The notes: generated by a model from the letters alone, not told the origin. A stretch of DNA of 64,000 nt from Actinobacteria bacterium OV320 (GCA_001298545.1 LJCX01000005.1:248001-312000); one strand, 5' to 3'; positions 33,495-42,537 are shown, counted from the first letter of the stretch. Numbers and translations are program-made.

Positions 33495-35204
33495 ATGGCC
33501 GACAACGTCTCCTCGTTGTTCCGCAACACCGCGGCACACAGCCCGTCGATGGCGGCGCTGACGCGGGAGGGCGGCGAGGGAGTCGGCCCGGTGGACTTCT
33601 GTATCCCCTGCAACCCCTACTTCCCCACCCCGGCCATGATGGACACCATGGCCGCGCGACTGCGGGACATCATCACCTACTACCCGAGCGGCGCCGACAC
33701 GATCACGGCCGAGCTGTGCAACCTGCTCCAACTCCCGCCGCAGGCCGTAGCGATGGGCAACGGGTCGACCGAGCTGATCACCTGGATCGACCACCTGCTG
33801 GTGCGTGAGTCCCTCGCCGTCCCCGTCCCCACCTTCGGCCGCTGGACCGACCAGCCCATGGAGACCGGCAAGCGGGTCGACATGTTCCCGCTCCAGGAGT
33901 CCAGCGGCTTCGCCCTGGACCTCGCGCAGTACGCCGAGTTCATCCGGACCCGAGGCACCAGGGCCGCCGTCATCTGCAACCCGAACAACCCCGACGGCGG
34001 CTTCCTGCACAAGCACGCGCTCGTGCAGTTCATGGACGCGATGGCCGACCTGGACCTGATCGTCATCGACGAGTCGTTCCTGGAGTTCGCGGACGCGGAG
34101 CAGGAACCGAGCGTCGTGCAGGAGGCGATGATCCGGCCCAACGTCATCGTGCTGCGCAGCCTCGGCAAGAACTTCGGCCTGCACGGCATCCGGTTCGGCT
34201 ACATGGTCTCCAACCCGTCGCTCGCCGGCCGGGTCCGCTCGATGCTGCCGAAGTGGAACCTCAACGCCTTCGCCGAGTACGTGGTGTTCATGCTGAAGGA
34301 GCACGGCCCCGAGTACGCGCAGAGCCTGATGCAGGTGCGCCGGGACCGTCTCGACATGGCGAGTCAGCTCAGCGCGCTGCCCGGGCTGACCGTCTACCCC
34401 TCCCAGGGGAACTTCCTCTTCGTGCGCCTTCCCGTCGGCGCCGAGGGCACCGTGGTCCGCGACCGGCTGCTCGCCGAGCACCGCATCCTGGTCCGCGAGT
34501 GCGGCAACAAGATCGGTTCGTCCAGCCGCTTCCTGCGGCTCGTGGTGCGCCCCCAGGTGGACGTTCGTCGCCTGGTGTCCGGCCTGGAACAGGTGCTCTA
34601 CGGGACCAGGAGGGGAGCCGCCGTGCCCGAGCTGAGCACCGGGACCAGCTACAGCTCGGGCACGCCGGCGGTGGACCGGCTGGTCACCAACGGGTCCGGC
34701 ATGCACAACCTCGCCGCTCAGGCCATGGGCGTCGCGATGCCGGGGCCGGCCCCCGCCGGCGGCGCCCCGATGGCGCCGCCCGCCCCGCCGATGGCCCCGG
34801 CGATGGCGCAGGCCACTCCGTCCGACGGCGCCGGGATGCCGATGCCGGCCGCGGCCCAGATCTTCCCCCAGTCGGTGCCCGCCCCGGCCCCCGCGCCGGC
34901 CCCCGCCCCCGTCCCGGCCGCGGCTCCGCCGATGGCACCGGCCGCCGCGATGACACCGGCGGCGATGGCACCCGCCATGGCACCGGCCGCGATGGCCCCC
35001 GCCATGGCTCCCGCGGCGATGGCACCCGCCATGGCTCCGGCCCCCGTCCCGCCGATGGGCCCGACCCCGCCCGGCGTGCCGGCCCGCGGCGGCCTCCCGG
35101 CCGCCCAGGTCCGGGGCACCAACGGCCTCTCCCCCGCCGCCGCGACAGGCTGGCCGAACGCCCAGAGCTGGCCGAACGCGGCGGGCATGGGCCAGGCGGG
35201 ATAG
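33495..35204 (+). CDS. PLP-dependent aminotransferase (HisC-like) with repetitive Ala/Pro/Met tail
   Basis: A 569-residue protein. Residues 1 to about 375 form a class I/II aminotransferase of the histidinol-phosphate type: CNPNNPDGG, the PLP aspartate in IVIDESFLEF, Lys225 in SLGKNFGLHGIRFGY, and the arginine near RFLRLVVRP. The remaining 190 residues are low-complexity Ala, Pro, Met and Gly, including three 27-bp repeats. Most relatives of this fold end at about 370 residues. The ATG follows ACGGAGG. The amino-acid substrate is unknown; the gene stands alone with its own terminator. Confidence 0.88.
   Translation: MADNVSSLFRNTAAHSPSMAALTREGGEGVGPVDFCIPCNPYFPTPAMMDTMAARLRDIITYYPSGADTITAELCNLLQLPPQAVAMGNGSTELITWIDHLLVRESLAVPVPTFGRWTDQPMETGKRVDMFPLQESSGFALDLAQYAEFIRTRGTRAAVICNPNNPDGGFLHKHALVQFMDAMADLDLIVIDESFLEFADAEQEPSVVQEAMIRPNVIVLRSLGKNFGLHGIRFGYMVSNPSLAGRVRSMLPKWNLNAFAEYVVFMLKEHGPEYAQSLMQVRRDRLDMASQLSALPGLTVYPSQGNFLFVRLPVGAEGTVVRDRLLAEHRILVRECGNKIGSSSRFLRLVVRPQVDVRRLVSGLEQVLYGTRRGAAVPELSTGTSYSSGTPAVDRLVTNGSGMHNLAAQAMGVAMPGPAPAGGAPMAPPAPPMAPAMAQATPSDGAGMPMPAAAQIFPQSVPAPAPAPAPAPVPAAAPPMAPAAAMTPAAMAPAMAPAAMAPAMAPAAMAPAMAPAPVPPMGPTPPGVPARGGLPAAQVRGTNGLSPAAATGWPNAQSWPNAAGMGQAG
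34965..35045 (+). repeat. Three 27-bp in-frame repeats in the aminotransferase tail
   Basis: Three successive units (34965-34991, 34992-35018, 35019-35045) each encode MAPAM followed by APAA or a close variant. They are flanked by further Ala/Pro/Met-rich codons. The nucleotide copies differ at a few third positions, so the duplication is not very recent. Confidence 0.85.
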
Positions 35205-35213
35205 GACTTCGTA

Positions 35214-35272
35214 CCGCCGACCCGTTGCGCCCCGAACGGCCGATGGCTGCTCGGGGCGCAACGGGTCGGCGG
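35214..35272. terminator. Very long bidirectional terminator
   Basis: A perfect 22-bp stem (35214-35235 and 35251-35272) containing CCGACCCGTTGCGCCCC, with a 15-base loop, between the convergent aminotransferase and GH43 genes. Confidence 0.95.
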
Positions 35273-35306
35273 CGGAAACCTCACCGCACGCCGGCTGCAC
35301 CGGCGG

Positions 35307-36740
35307 CTACACCGGCTCGAGCCTCCACTGCTGGCAGGTGTTGTTCAGCCAGGACCACTGACGTACGTCGGCGGAGTCCGCGGCGGAGCAGTCGGCGACG
35401 TCGGCGACCTTGCCCGTGGACTGGTTGACGATGCGGACGTATCCGCTGTCGGTGGTGAGGAAGCGGAAGCGCTGGCAGGTGTTGTTCAGCCAGGACCACT
35501 GACGCAGGTCGGCGCCGTCCGCGGTGGAGCAGTCGGCGGTGTCGAGGACCTTGCCGGTGGCCACGTTGACCAGTCGGCTGGTGTCGTCGCCCTGGTCCTC
35601 GATGCGCCAGCGCTGGTTCGTGCCGCCGTTGCAGGTGTACTGCTGGACGTTGGCGCCGTCTGCCGTCGAACTCCCGTCCACGTCAAGGCACTTGCCGCTG
35701 TTGCGGTTGGTGATCCGGTAGGTGGTGGCGGTGGCCGAGGGTTCACCGGAGGGGCCGCTGCCGGCCGAGCCCAGCGCCACGGGCGTGCCCAGGTTCGGGG
35801 TGCCGTCGGAGTTCCAGGTGAACTTCTGGGCCCGGGTCGTACGGCCGTTGTCGCAGCCGTCCGAGGCCGAGTCGTTGGCGTGGTAGACGATCCAGCTCTC
35901 GGTGCCGTCCGGCGAGCTGAAGAAGCCGTTGTGGCCGGGGCCGTAGACACCCGCGGAGTCGTTGCGCTGGAAGACCGGTGTGGACTTCTTCGTCCAGGAC
36001 GACGCCACGAGCGGGTCGGAGCCGGTGAGGGTGAGCTGACCGAGCTTGTAGTCGGGGGTCCAGCAGCCGCTCGCCGAATAGACCAGGAAGGTCTTGCCGC
36101 CGCGCTGGAGGATCTCCGGCCCCTCGTTGACCGAACCTCCCGACTTCTCCCAGGAGTTGGTGGGCGTCGAGATGGTCGAGAAGCCGGTGGCCAGGGTGTA
36201 CGGGTTGGCCATCCGGGCCGCCACGAGGTTCTGCGTCCCGCCGCTCGCGCTGCCGAACAGGTACAGCGAGCCGTTGATGGTGGCGACCGTCGGGTCCAGC
36301 ATCCAGGCGGAGTTGAGCTGGTTCTTCCAGGTGTACGGGCCGGTCGGGTCGGAGCCCGCGCTCTCCAGGACGTGCGTGCGCTGGGTCGGGTTGTAGTCGG
36401 TGACGTTCTGCCCGGCGACGTAGTACAGGTACCAGCGGCCGTTGAGGAAGTGGATCTCCGGCGCCCAGATGTTGCAGCACCGCGAAGCGGCGTCCCCGGT
36501 CCACACCTGGATGTTCGGCGCGGTGGCGAGCCCCGCGAGGGTGGCGGACTTGCGCATGGTGATGACGTTCGTCCAACTCGTCGTCACCAGGTAGTAGTTG
36601 CCGTCGTGGTACGAGATCCAGGGGTCGGCGCCCTTCTGCGCCTTGATCGGGTTGGTGACGGTGGCCGCGCTCGCCGAGGGCTGTCCGATCGCCAGGGCGA
36701 GCAGCAGCGCGGTCAGCAGGGTCAGTAGGCGACGGGCCAT
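35307..36740 (-). CDS. Secreted GH43 arabinosidase with ricin-type CBM13 module
   Basis: A 477-residue exported enzyme: signal peptide ending PSASA, a GH43 five-bladed propeller (residues about 28-320) and a C-terminal ricin B-like lectin module (about 325-477) with three repeats ending NQRWRI, CQRFRF and CQQWRL. GH43 carboxylates appear in GADPWISY, LDPTV and NEGPEIL. It probably releases arabinose from arabinan or arabino-oligosaccharides. Its start lies 19 bases inside the upstream endo-arabinanase gene, so the two are translated together. Confidence 0.9.
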   Translation of the reverse strand: MARRLLTLLTALLLALAIGQPSASAATVTNPIKAQKGADPWISYHDGNYYLVTTSWTNVITMRKSATLAGLATAPNIQVWTGDAASRCCNIWAPEIHFLNGRWYLYYVAGQNVTDYNPTQRTHVLESAGSDPTGPYTWKNQLNSAWMLDPTVATINGSLYLFGSASGGTQNLVAARMANPYTLATGFSTISTPTNSWEKSGGSVNEGPEILQRGGKTFLVYSASGCWTPDYKLGQLTLTGSDPLVASSWTKKSTPVFQRNDSAGVYGPGHNGFFSSPDGTESWIVYHANDSASDGCDNGRTTRAQKFTWNSDGTPNLGTPVALGSAGSGPSGEPSATATTYRITNRNSGKCLDVDGSSTADGANVQQYTCNGGTNQRWRIEDQGDDTSRLVNVATGKVLDTADCSTADGADLRQWSWLNNTCQRFRFLTTDSGYVRIVNQSTGKVADVADCSAADSADVRQWSWLNNTCQQWRLEPV

Positions 36741-37765
36741 CCGCTGCTCCAGTTCAAGAGGTTGATGCCGAGCTTGGGGGTGCCGTTGTCGTTGCCGTCG
36801 TAGTAGTGGTAGACGATCAGGTCGCCGTCGGTGTCGTGCAGGATCGACTGGCCGCCGGGGCCGATGACGCTGCCGTGCGACTCCAGGACCGCCGTGCCGC
36901 CGTTGTTCGTCATCGCGACACCGTTCTTGTCGTAGTACGGCCCGGTGACGGCGGTGGCGCGGCCGACCTTCACCTTGTAGGTGGAGCTGGTGCCGGCGCA
37001 GCAGGTGTCGTAGGAGGCGAAGAGGTAGTAGTAGCCGCCGCGCTTCACGATGTAGGGCGCCTCGACGGCCTTGGTCCCGGTGGGGCGGGAGGCGATCGAG
37101 CGCCGGGCGGTGTCGGACGCGAGCTGCTTGCCGGTGGCCGGATCGATCCGGATCATCTTGATCCCCGTCCACCAACTCCCGAACGAGAGCCACCACTTGC
37201 CGTCGTCGTCCACGAAGAGATTCGGGTCGATGGCGTTGTAGTCGCTCGACGTGGTGGAGGTGTAGACGGTGCCGTAGTCGGTCCAGGAGCCGGGGAGACC
37301 GGTGCTCGAACCGGCCAGTCCGATCGCGGACTTGTTGGATCCGAAGGTGGAGACGGCGTAGTACATCAGGTACTTGCCGCCCTGGTAGGAGATGTCGGGC
37401 GCCCAGGCCTCGGTGGTGCCGTAGGAGGACCACCAGCTCGGCCGGGTGGAGAAGGCGTCACCGCCCGCGCTGAACGCGATGCGGTCGGTGGAGGTGCGGT
37501 AGGACAGGCCGCCGCCGGTCGCGTAGAGGAGGTAGCGGCCGGCCGAGGTGCGGATCATCGTCGGGTCGTGCACGACGGTGGAGCCGGTGACCGTACCGGG
37601 GTTGGGGTACGCGGAGGCGGTGGACGGGATCAGGGCGAGCAGGACCGCCGCCGGGACGGCGAGCAGTGCGGCCCTGCGGGACGAGCGGGGCGTGCGGGAT
37701 GTGTGGGGCGTGCGAGACGTGCGAGATGTATGGGGCGTGCGGGGCGTGCGAGAGGTGCGGCTCAT
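36722..37765 (-). CDS. Secreted GH43 endo-1,5-alpha-L-arabinanase
   Basis: A 347-residue exported enzyme. The propeller has the GH43 acids in VHDPTMI, AIDPNLF and VEAPYI, and the endo-arabinanase-like LSFGSWWTGIKMIRID and SHGSVIGPGGQSI. It should cut the arabinan backbone internally. The signal peptide is odd: about 27 residues of TSRTP/RTPHTS repeats precede SRRAALLAVPAAVLLALIP, which could be a Tat signal. The ATG follows AAGGAG. Two shared regulatory elements lie upstream. Confidence 0.9.
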   Translation of the reverse strand: MSRTSRTPRTPHTSRTSRTPHTSRTPRSSRRAALLAVPAAVLLALIPSTASAYPNPGTVTGSTVVHDPTMIRTSAGRYLLYATGGGLSYRTSTDRIAFSAGGDAFSTRPSWWSSYGTTEAWAPDISYQGGKYLMYYAVSTFGSNKSAIGLAGSSTGLPGSWTDYGTVYTSTTSSDYNAIDPNLFVDDDGKWWLSFGSWWTGIKMIRIDPATGKQLASDTARRSIASRPTGTKAVEAPYIVKRGGYYYLFASYDTCCAGTSSTYKVKVGRATAVTGPYYDKNGVAMTNNGGTAVLESHGSVIGPGGQSILHDTDGDLIVYHYYDGNDNGTPKLGINLLNWSSGWPVAY

Positions 37766-37795
37766 GCGGACGCTCCTTCGAGGGGGGATACAGGC

Positions 37796-37862
37796 GTTCG
37801 TGATACCGAACAACATTCGCGTCGTCGGACGGGACCGTAGGATCGAACCCCTTGCGCGTCAA
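37796..37862 (-). promoter_or_regulatory. Promoter and operator of the GH43 pair
   Basis: On the minus strand, TTGACG (37857-37862), 17 bp, TACGGT (37834-37839) forms a promoter. Downstream lies GTTCGTGATACCGAAC (37796-37811), a near-perfect palindrome related to the regional motif. The core AACCATTGACGCGC and TACGGTCCCGT is shared with the promoter at 50491-50519. The rest of the 349-bp gap 37766-38114 shows nothing else I can support. Confidence 0.75.
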
Positions 37863-38114
37863 TGGTTCGCGCGCGCACCCGAAAGTCTTCGAGAAGCGGC
37901 ACACGGCCCCTCGCGGTACGGCGGGCGGGGGACGGCTCCCGCGACCACGCGACCAGCACTTCTCCCACCCGGGGAGTGCCCAGCTCAACCCGGCCGTGGG
38001 CATATGACACACGAAAGTGTGCGATGCGGCGTTTCCTCTGGTTCGAGGCGATCCGCTCTGGTTCCCTCACGGACTGTGCCGTCCGGCACGCACCCCCTCG
38101 CACCCGGAGTGAAC

Positions 38115-38531
38115 ATGGCAGCCCTGGCCAACGGCCTCTACCAGATCCTCTTCACCAACGAGCAGCTCCTCACCGCACCCGACGCCCGACCGAACGCGCC
38201 GCTGATGCTCCTGCCGCAGGAGGGCGGGCTCCATCAGGAGTGGAAGGTGACCAGCAAGGGCGGCGACGCCTACACCATCAGCCTCCCCGACGGGCTGATG
38301 CACGTGAGCTACGACGGCGAACCGGACATGCACGAGCCGGCCCTCCTGCGCGTCGAGCCCCGCGAGTGGAACCTCATCCCCGGCCAGGAGCCCGACACCT
38401 ACCAGATCGCCGTCGTGGACGCCCCCATGCGGCTGGGCCTGAGCCTGCTGCGGATCTACCCGCCGCGCATCGCCCTGGCTCCCGTGTACGGCGACCAGTA
38501 CCAGGCCTGGATCTTCAAGAACATCGGCTAG
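38115..38531 (+). CDS. Beta-trefoil protein, I66-type protease-inhibitor-like
   Basis: A 138-residue protein with no signal peptide. The pattern GLYQILFTNEQLLTAP, HQEWKVTSKGGDAYTISLPD and YQAWIFKNIG resembles the ricin-like beta-trefoil inhibitors grouped as I66 (known from fungal clitocypins). Inhibitor activity is inferred from fold only. The ATG follows CCGGAGTG, and a clear hairpin follows the stop. Confidence 0.7.
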   Translation: MAALANGLYQILFTNEQLLTAPDARPNAPLMLLPQEGGLHQEWKVTSKGGDAYTISLPDGLMHVSYDGEPDMHEPALLRVEPREWNLIPGQEPDTYQIAVVDAPMRLGLSLLRIYPPRIALAPVYGDQYQAWIFKNIG

Positions 38532-38557
38532 CCCCGCTCGATCCGCCCCGCCACCCC

Positions 38558-38586
38558 GCCGCCCGTCGGTCCCGTCGACGGGCGGC
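38558..38586 (+). terminator. Terminator after the beta-trefoil gene
   Basis: A perfect 10-bp inverted repeat, GCCGCCCGTC and GACGGGCGGC, with a 9-base loop. Confidence 0.8.
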
Positions 38587-38685
38587 ACCCTTGTGTCGAC
38601 ACTTGCCCGGCAAGTAGCTTGACGGCGCCTCACTTTGCCGAACTGACAGCCTGCCGACAGGAAGCGTTCCTACGGTGTCGTGTTC

Positions 38686-39453
38686 ATGACAGACACCTCA
38701 GATGCGCGCCCCTCCGTCGCGCGCCGTACCGTACTCGTCGCCTCGGGCGCGACCGCAGCGGCCCTGGCCGTAGGCGCCGCTGCCACGCCCGAGGCCCCCA
38801 CCGCCGACGCGGCCGACACCGCCCCCGTCGCCGCCGCGGCCGTCTGCACCCTCACGAAGGAGATGACCGAAGGCCCCTACTACCTCGACGGACAGTACGT
38901 CCGCGCCGACATCACCGAGGGCAAGGCGGGCATCCCGCTGAAGCTGACCCTCACGGTCGTCGACGACGACACCTGTGTGCCCCTGTCCAACGCCCTCGTG
39001 GAGATCTGGCACTGCGACGCCCTCGGCGAGTACTCCGGCTTCGTCGGGAACAACGGCCACAACGAACCGGACAGCGGCACCTTCCTGCGCGGCGGCGTCC
39101 TCACGAACTCCAGCGGCGTCGCGAACATCACCACGGTCTACCCGGGCTGGTACCGGGGCCGCTGCATCCACATCCACATCAAGGTCCACACGAACGTCAC
39201 CCTGACCTCGGACGGCTCCTTCACCGGCGGCCAGGAGCTCCACACCGGTCAGCTCTTCTTCAACGAGACGATCACGACGGCCGTCGCGAGGATCTCCCCG
39301 TACTCGACCAACACGGTCACCCGCACCACCCTCGCCCAGGACTCCATCTACGACGAGGGAGGCGCCGCCTCGGGCCTGCTGACCCTGACGGCCCTGGGCA
39401 GCTCGACGTCCGCCGGGTACGCGGGAACGCTGACGCTCGGGGTGGAGAACTGA
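38686..39453 (+). CDS. Secreted intradiol ring-cleavage dioxygenase
   Basis: A 255-residue catechol/protocatechuate-type dioxygenase that cleaves aromatic diols between the hydroxyls with non-haem Fe(III). It has a twin-arginine signal (ARRTVLVASGATAAALAVG). The four iron ligands can be placed: a tyrosine in EGPYYLDG (65/66), Tyr156 in GWYRGR, and His162 and His164 in HIHIK. Export fits a role on plant phenolics outside the cell. The ATG at 38686 is used; a GTG lies six bases earlier. A second, damaged copy lies at 41.7-42.4 kb. Confidence 0.9.
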   Translation: MTDTSDARPSVARRTVLVASGATAAALAVGAAATPEAPTADAADTAPVAAAAVCTLTKEMTEGPYYLDGQYVRADITEGKAGIPLKLTLTVVDDDTCVPLSNALVEIWHCDALGEYSGFVGNNGHNEPDSGTFLRGGVLTNSSGVANITTVYPGWYRGRCIHIHIKVHTNVTLTSDGSFTGGQELHTGQLFFNETITTAVARISPYSTNTVTRTTLAQDSIYDEGGAASGLLTLTALGSSTSAGYAGTLTLGVEN

Positions 39454-39465
39454 GCCCCAGCCCCT

Positions 39466-39498
39466 GATCCCTCCCGGATCCCTCCCTGATCCCTCCCG
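39466..39498. repeat. Three 11-bp tandem repeats
   Basis: GATCCCTCCCG occurs three times (39466-39476, 39477-39487 with one change, 39488-39498) between the convergent dioxygenase and monooxygenase genes. Confidence 0.8.
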
Positions 39499-39512
39499 GG
39501 TCCGACTGGGCG

Positions 39513-40643
39513 TCACCGCAGCCGCGGTGGCGTCCAGTCGGCATGCCGCAGGGCGGCCCGCAGGGTCGGTCCGGAGGGGGCCAGCCGCAGGGCGCCGTCG
39601 CGGAGGGCCACGGCGAGGGGGTGGGTCAGCCCGTGCCCCATCCGGCCGGCCAGGCGGGCGGCGCGGGCCACGGACCGGCTGCGCCGTCGGCGGACCGCGT
39701 CGTAGCGGCGCAGCGCGGCCACGGTGGTGGGACCGGTCGCGAGACAGGAGGCGAGTACGGTCGCGTCCTCCAGCGCCTGGCTGGCGCCCTGCCCGAGGTT
39801 CGGGGTCATGGCGTGGGCGGCGTCGCCGAGCAGCGCGACCCGGCCGACGGTGAACGCGGGCAGCGGGGTCGCCAGTTCGTGGATGTCGTGGTGCAGGACG
39901 TCCTGCGGCCGGGTCGCGTCCAGGAGCGCGGGGACGGGATGGTGCCAGCCGTGGAAGCGCCGGCGCATCGCGGCGAGGGGATCGGGATACCGGACGCCCG
40001 GCGGTGCGACGATCACCGCGTGCCACTCGACCCGGCCGTCGAGGAAACGGATGTGCCCGAACTCGGCGCCCCCGCCCCAGGTCAGTTCCAGGTCGGAGGG
40101 CAGGTCGGGCAGCGGGCGCTCGGTGAGGGCCCGCAGGACCGTCGAACCGCTGTAGACCGCTCCGGGGTGCCGGGGGAACAGCTCGGCGCGCAGCCGACTG
40201 TCGACACCGTCGGCGGCGACGACGAGTTCGGCGTCGCCGCCCGCACCGCCGACGTCGGTCACCTCCACCCCGGTGTGCACCCGCCCCGCGGGCAGCGCCT
40301 CGCGCAGGACGCGGTGCAGGTCGGCACGGAGCACGCCGACGACGGGCGTCCCGAGCCGGCGCTCCAGGGCCGCGCCGTCCATCCGGGACAGCATGCGGCC
40401 GTCGGGGGTGAGGGTGCCGCCCGTGTACACCGGCCGGACGGTGGCCCGTATCGCCTCGCCGACGCCGAGCGCGTCCAGCGCCCGCATCCCGTTGGCGTGC
40501 AGGGAGATCCCCGCGCCCACGTCGGCGAAGGCGGGGGCGCGTTCGAGGACCGTCACATCCCAGCCGATCCGGCGCAGCCCGATCGCGGCGGCCAGCCCGC
40601 CGATGCCTCCGCCGACGACCACCGCGCTGCGACCGCGACCCAT
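39513..40643 (-). CDS. FAD-dependent monooxygenase
   Basis: A 376-residue group A flavin hydroxylase-like enzyme. It has the Rossmann motif VVVGGGIGGLAAAIGLRR at the N-terminus, the middle DG motif VVAADGVDSRLRAELFP and the second FAD motif VALLGDAAHAMTPNLGQGASQALEDA. Such enzymes hydroxylate aromatic rings with NAD(P)H and O2. Its place between two ring-cleavage dioxygenase genes suggests aromatic metabolism, but it is not cotranscribed with them. Confidence 0.9.
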   Translation of the reverse strand: MGRGRSAVVVGGGIGGLAAAIGLRRIGWDVTVLERAPAFADVGAGISLHANGMRALDALGVGEAIRATVRPVYTGGTLTPDGRMLSRMDGAALERRLGTPVVGVLRADLHRVLREALPAGRVHTGVEVTDVGGAGGDAELVVAADGVDSRLRAELFPRHPGAVYSGSTVLRALTERPLPDLPSDLELTWGGGAEFGHIRFLDGRVEWHAVIVAPPGVRYPDPLAAMRRRFHGWHHPVPALLDATRPQDVLHHDIHELATPLPAFTVGRVALLGDAAHAMTPNLGQGASQALEDATVLASCLATGPTTVAALRRYDAVRRRRSRSVARAARLAGRMGHGLTHPLAVALRDGALRLAPSGPTLRAALRHADWTPPRLR

Positions 40644-40755
40644 CCCCCACGCCCCCTCTGTCCGTCGGCAGGGCGCGCCTGCGTGCCCACCGGGGGCACC
40701 GCGTGGGCCGGGTTCGTGGCCCACGCGGCGAGGCGACCCGAGGGTCGGGACGGGC

Positions 40756-41406
40756 TCACTTGCCCGGGCACTCCTGCCAGGCCATGTGGTAGATCGTACT
40801 GAGGTCGCCGTCGGTCGAGTCCATGGTCATGAAGCTGACCTTGCTCGGCGAGGACGTGCCCGCGTTCACCCGGAGCTCGGTGTTGATGTTGAAGTTGCGC
40901 TGAACTCCGCAGGGGGCCCAAACCAGTTGGGCCCAGTCGGTGCTGTCGGTCGCCTGCCAGCTGTCGTTGAGGGAGCCGCTGAAGTTGTGGTTCTTGAACA
41001 CCGTCTGCGACGAGCCCTGGAAGTAGTACGAGGCCCGCTGAACGGCGGTCGCGCCGGACTGGAGCGAGGCGTAGCCGCGGTAGTCCGCCTTGGCGATCGC
41101 GTACGTGAAGCCCGAGGGGACGTGGACGACCAGATTGAGCTGGCAGTTCTTGCGGAACGCCGTGGGGTTGGAACTCCCGCCGACCTGGGCGAGGTAGTCG
41201 CTGTAGGTGACGGTGAAGGCGGTGTTGTCCTCGGAGACGGCGACGGCCGCGGTTCCCGCGGGACAGCCGGATCCGTTCACCGTGGCGACGTCGATGACGA
41301 TCTTGTCCGGGGGTGGGTTGTCGAACACGGGGGACGAGTTGTGCGCGGGTATCGCCGCGGTGATGAGAGCGGCGACCGCACCGCCCAGGAGCAGCCCACT
41401 TGCCAT
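40756..41406 (-). CDS. Secreted DUF4360 protein
   Basis: A 216-residue exported protein: a short signal peptide (ASGLLLGGAVAALITAAIPA) and then a domain with GSGCPAGTAAVAVSEDNTAFTV, the start typical of DUF4360, with conserved cysteines and a C-terminal WQECPGK. The ATG follows AAGGACAG. The function of the family is unknown; members are secreted proteins of actinobacteria and fungi. Confidence 0.85.
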   Translation of the reverse strand: MASGLLLGGAVAALITAAIPAHNSSPVFDNPPPDKIVIDVATVNGSGCPAGTAAVAVSEDNTAFTVTYSDYLAQVGGSSNPTAFRKNCQLNLVVHVPSGFTYAIAKADYRGYASLQSGATAVQRASYYFQGSSQTVFKNHNFSGSLNDSWQATDSTDWAQLVWAPCGVQRNFNINTELRVNAGTSSPSKVSFMTMDSTDGDLSTIYHMAWQECPGK

Positions 41407-41658
41407 GGTCTCTGTCCTTCGTTCGGATCGGTGGGGGGTGGATGCGCGTCCGGCTCGACACAGCAACTCTGTGAAGAATCAATGAAGTTGCTGTGAAGAA
41501 CCGGGGCGATCGCATCGTAGGGAGAGCAGTGGGGCGCGCCCAGGTAGAACTCCGGCCATTCACCACGGCCCGTTCACACCCGGTCGCTCCGGGTCAGGAC
41601 GCGAAGGCCCCCCCCGCCCTTGCCCCGCCGGGGCGCGGCGCCGCCCCGCCGCACCCCT

Positions 41659-42431
41659 GACCGGCGGGTCACACCCTGATCGGCGGTACGGCGGTCGGCG
41701 CCGCCGGCGGGCTCGCCGTCGCCGGGTTCGCCTCGGCCGACACCACGAGCGGTGAGACGGCGACGTCCGCCGAGGCCGCGGCCGAGGCCTCTTCCGGCAC
41801 CTCCACCACCAGCGGCGTCTGCACGCTCAACGCCGAGGTCACCGAAGGCCCCTACTCCCTCGACGGCGCCCTCGTCCGCGAGGACATCAGGGAGGACAAG
41901 GAGGGCTTCGAGGTCCGGTACACCTTCACCGTCGTCGACCAGGCCGCCGACTGTGCGCCGCTCGCCGACGCCCTGGTCGAGATCTGGCACTGCGACGCCC
42001 TGGGCGAGTACTCCGGCTTCGTCGGCGGCAACGGCCACCAGGAGGAGGACAACGGCACCTTCCTGCGCGGCGGGCAGCTGACCGACGCGAACGGGCAGTG
42101 CGGCATCACCTCGATCTGGCCCGGCCATTACGTCTCCCGGGCCGTGCACGTCCATATGCGGGTGCACACCGAGGTGACGCTCACCGACGACTCGTACACC
42201 GGCGGCGAGGTCATCCACACCGGTCAGCTCTTCTTCGACCCCGACATCAACGAGGAGATCCAGGCGACCTCGCCGTACTCCGCGAACACCACCAAGGAGA
42301 CGGCCCTCGCCGACGACAGCATCTACGACGACGGGGGCGCCTCCTCCGGCCTGCTCACCCTGACCGCCCTCGGTTCCGGCGTGTCCGACGGCTACAAGGC
42401 GACGATCACCGTCGGCGTCGACTCCGCCTGA
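41659..42431 (+). pseudogene. Second intradiol dioxygenase copy with disrupted 5' end
   Basis: From 41661 a frame reads a Tat-type hydrophobic region (TLIGGTAVGAAGGLAVAGFASA) and a full dioxygenase domain (EGPYSLDG, WHCDALGEYSGFVGGNGH, GHYVSRAVHVHMRVH, TSPYSAN) to TGA 42431. The frame is closed upstream by TGA at 41656-41660 and has no ATG, GTG or TTG before 42144. The neighbouring +1 frame carries DRRVT, a twin-arginine n-region that would join perfectly after loss of one base near 41673. A frameshift mutation or sequencing error is the simplest reading. Iron-ligand histidines remain, so the domain itself looks intact. Confidence 0.72.
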
Positions 42432-42476
42432 CCGGGACCCCGCCCGACCGACGCGCCGCCCGGACGGCGCCGACGA

Positions 42477-42511
42477 CCGCGGCCCGCACCCGTACGAGGT
42501 GCGGGCCGCGG
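42477..42511. terminator. Bidirectional terminator
   Basis: A perfect 14-bp stem, CCGCGGCCCGCACC, with a 7-base loop, between the second dioxygenase copy and the small secreted protein gene. Confidence 0.9.
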
Positions 42512-42537
42512 TGGTCACGCCGGTGCCGGGCCGGGTC

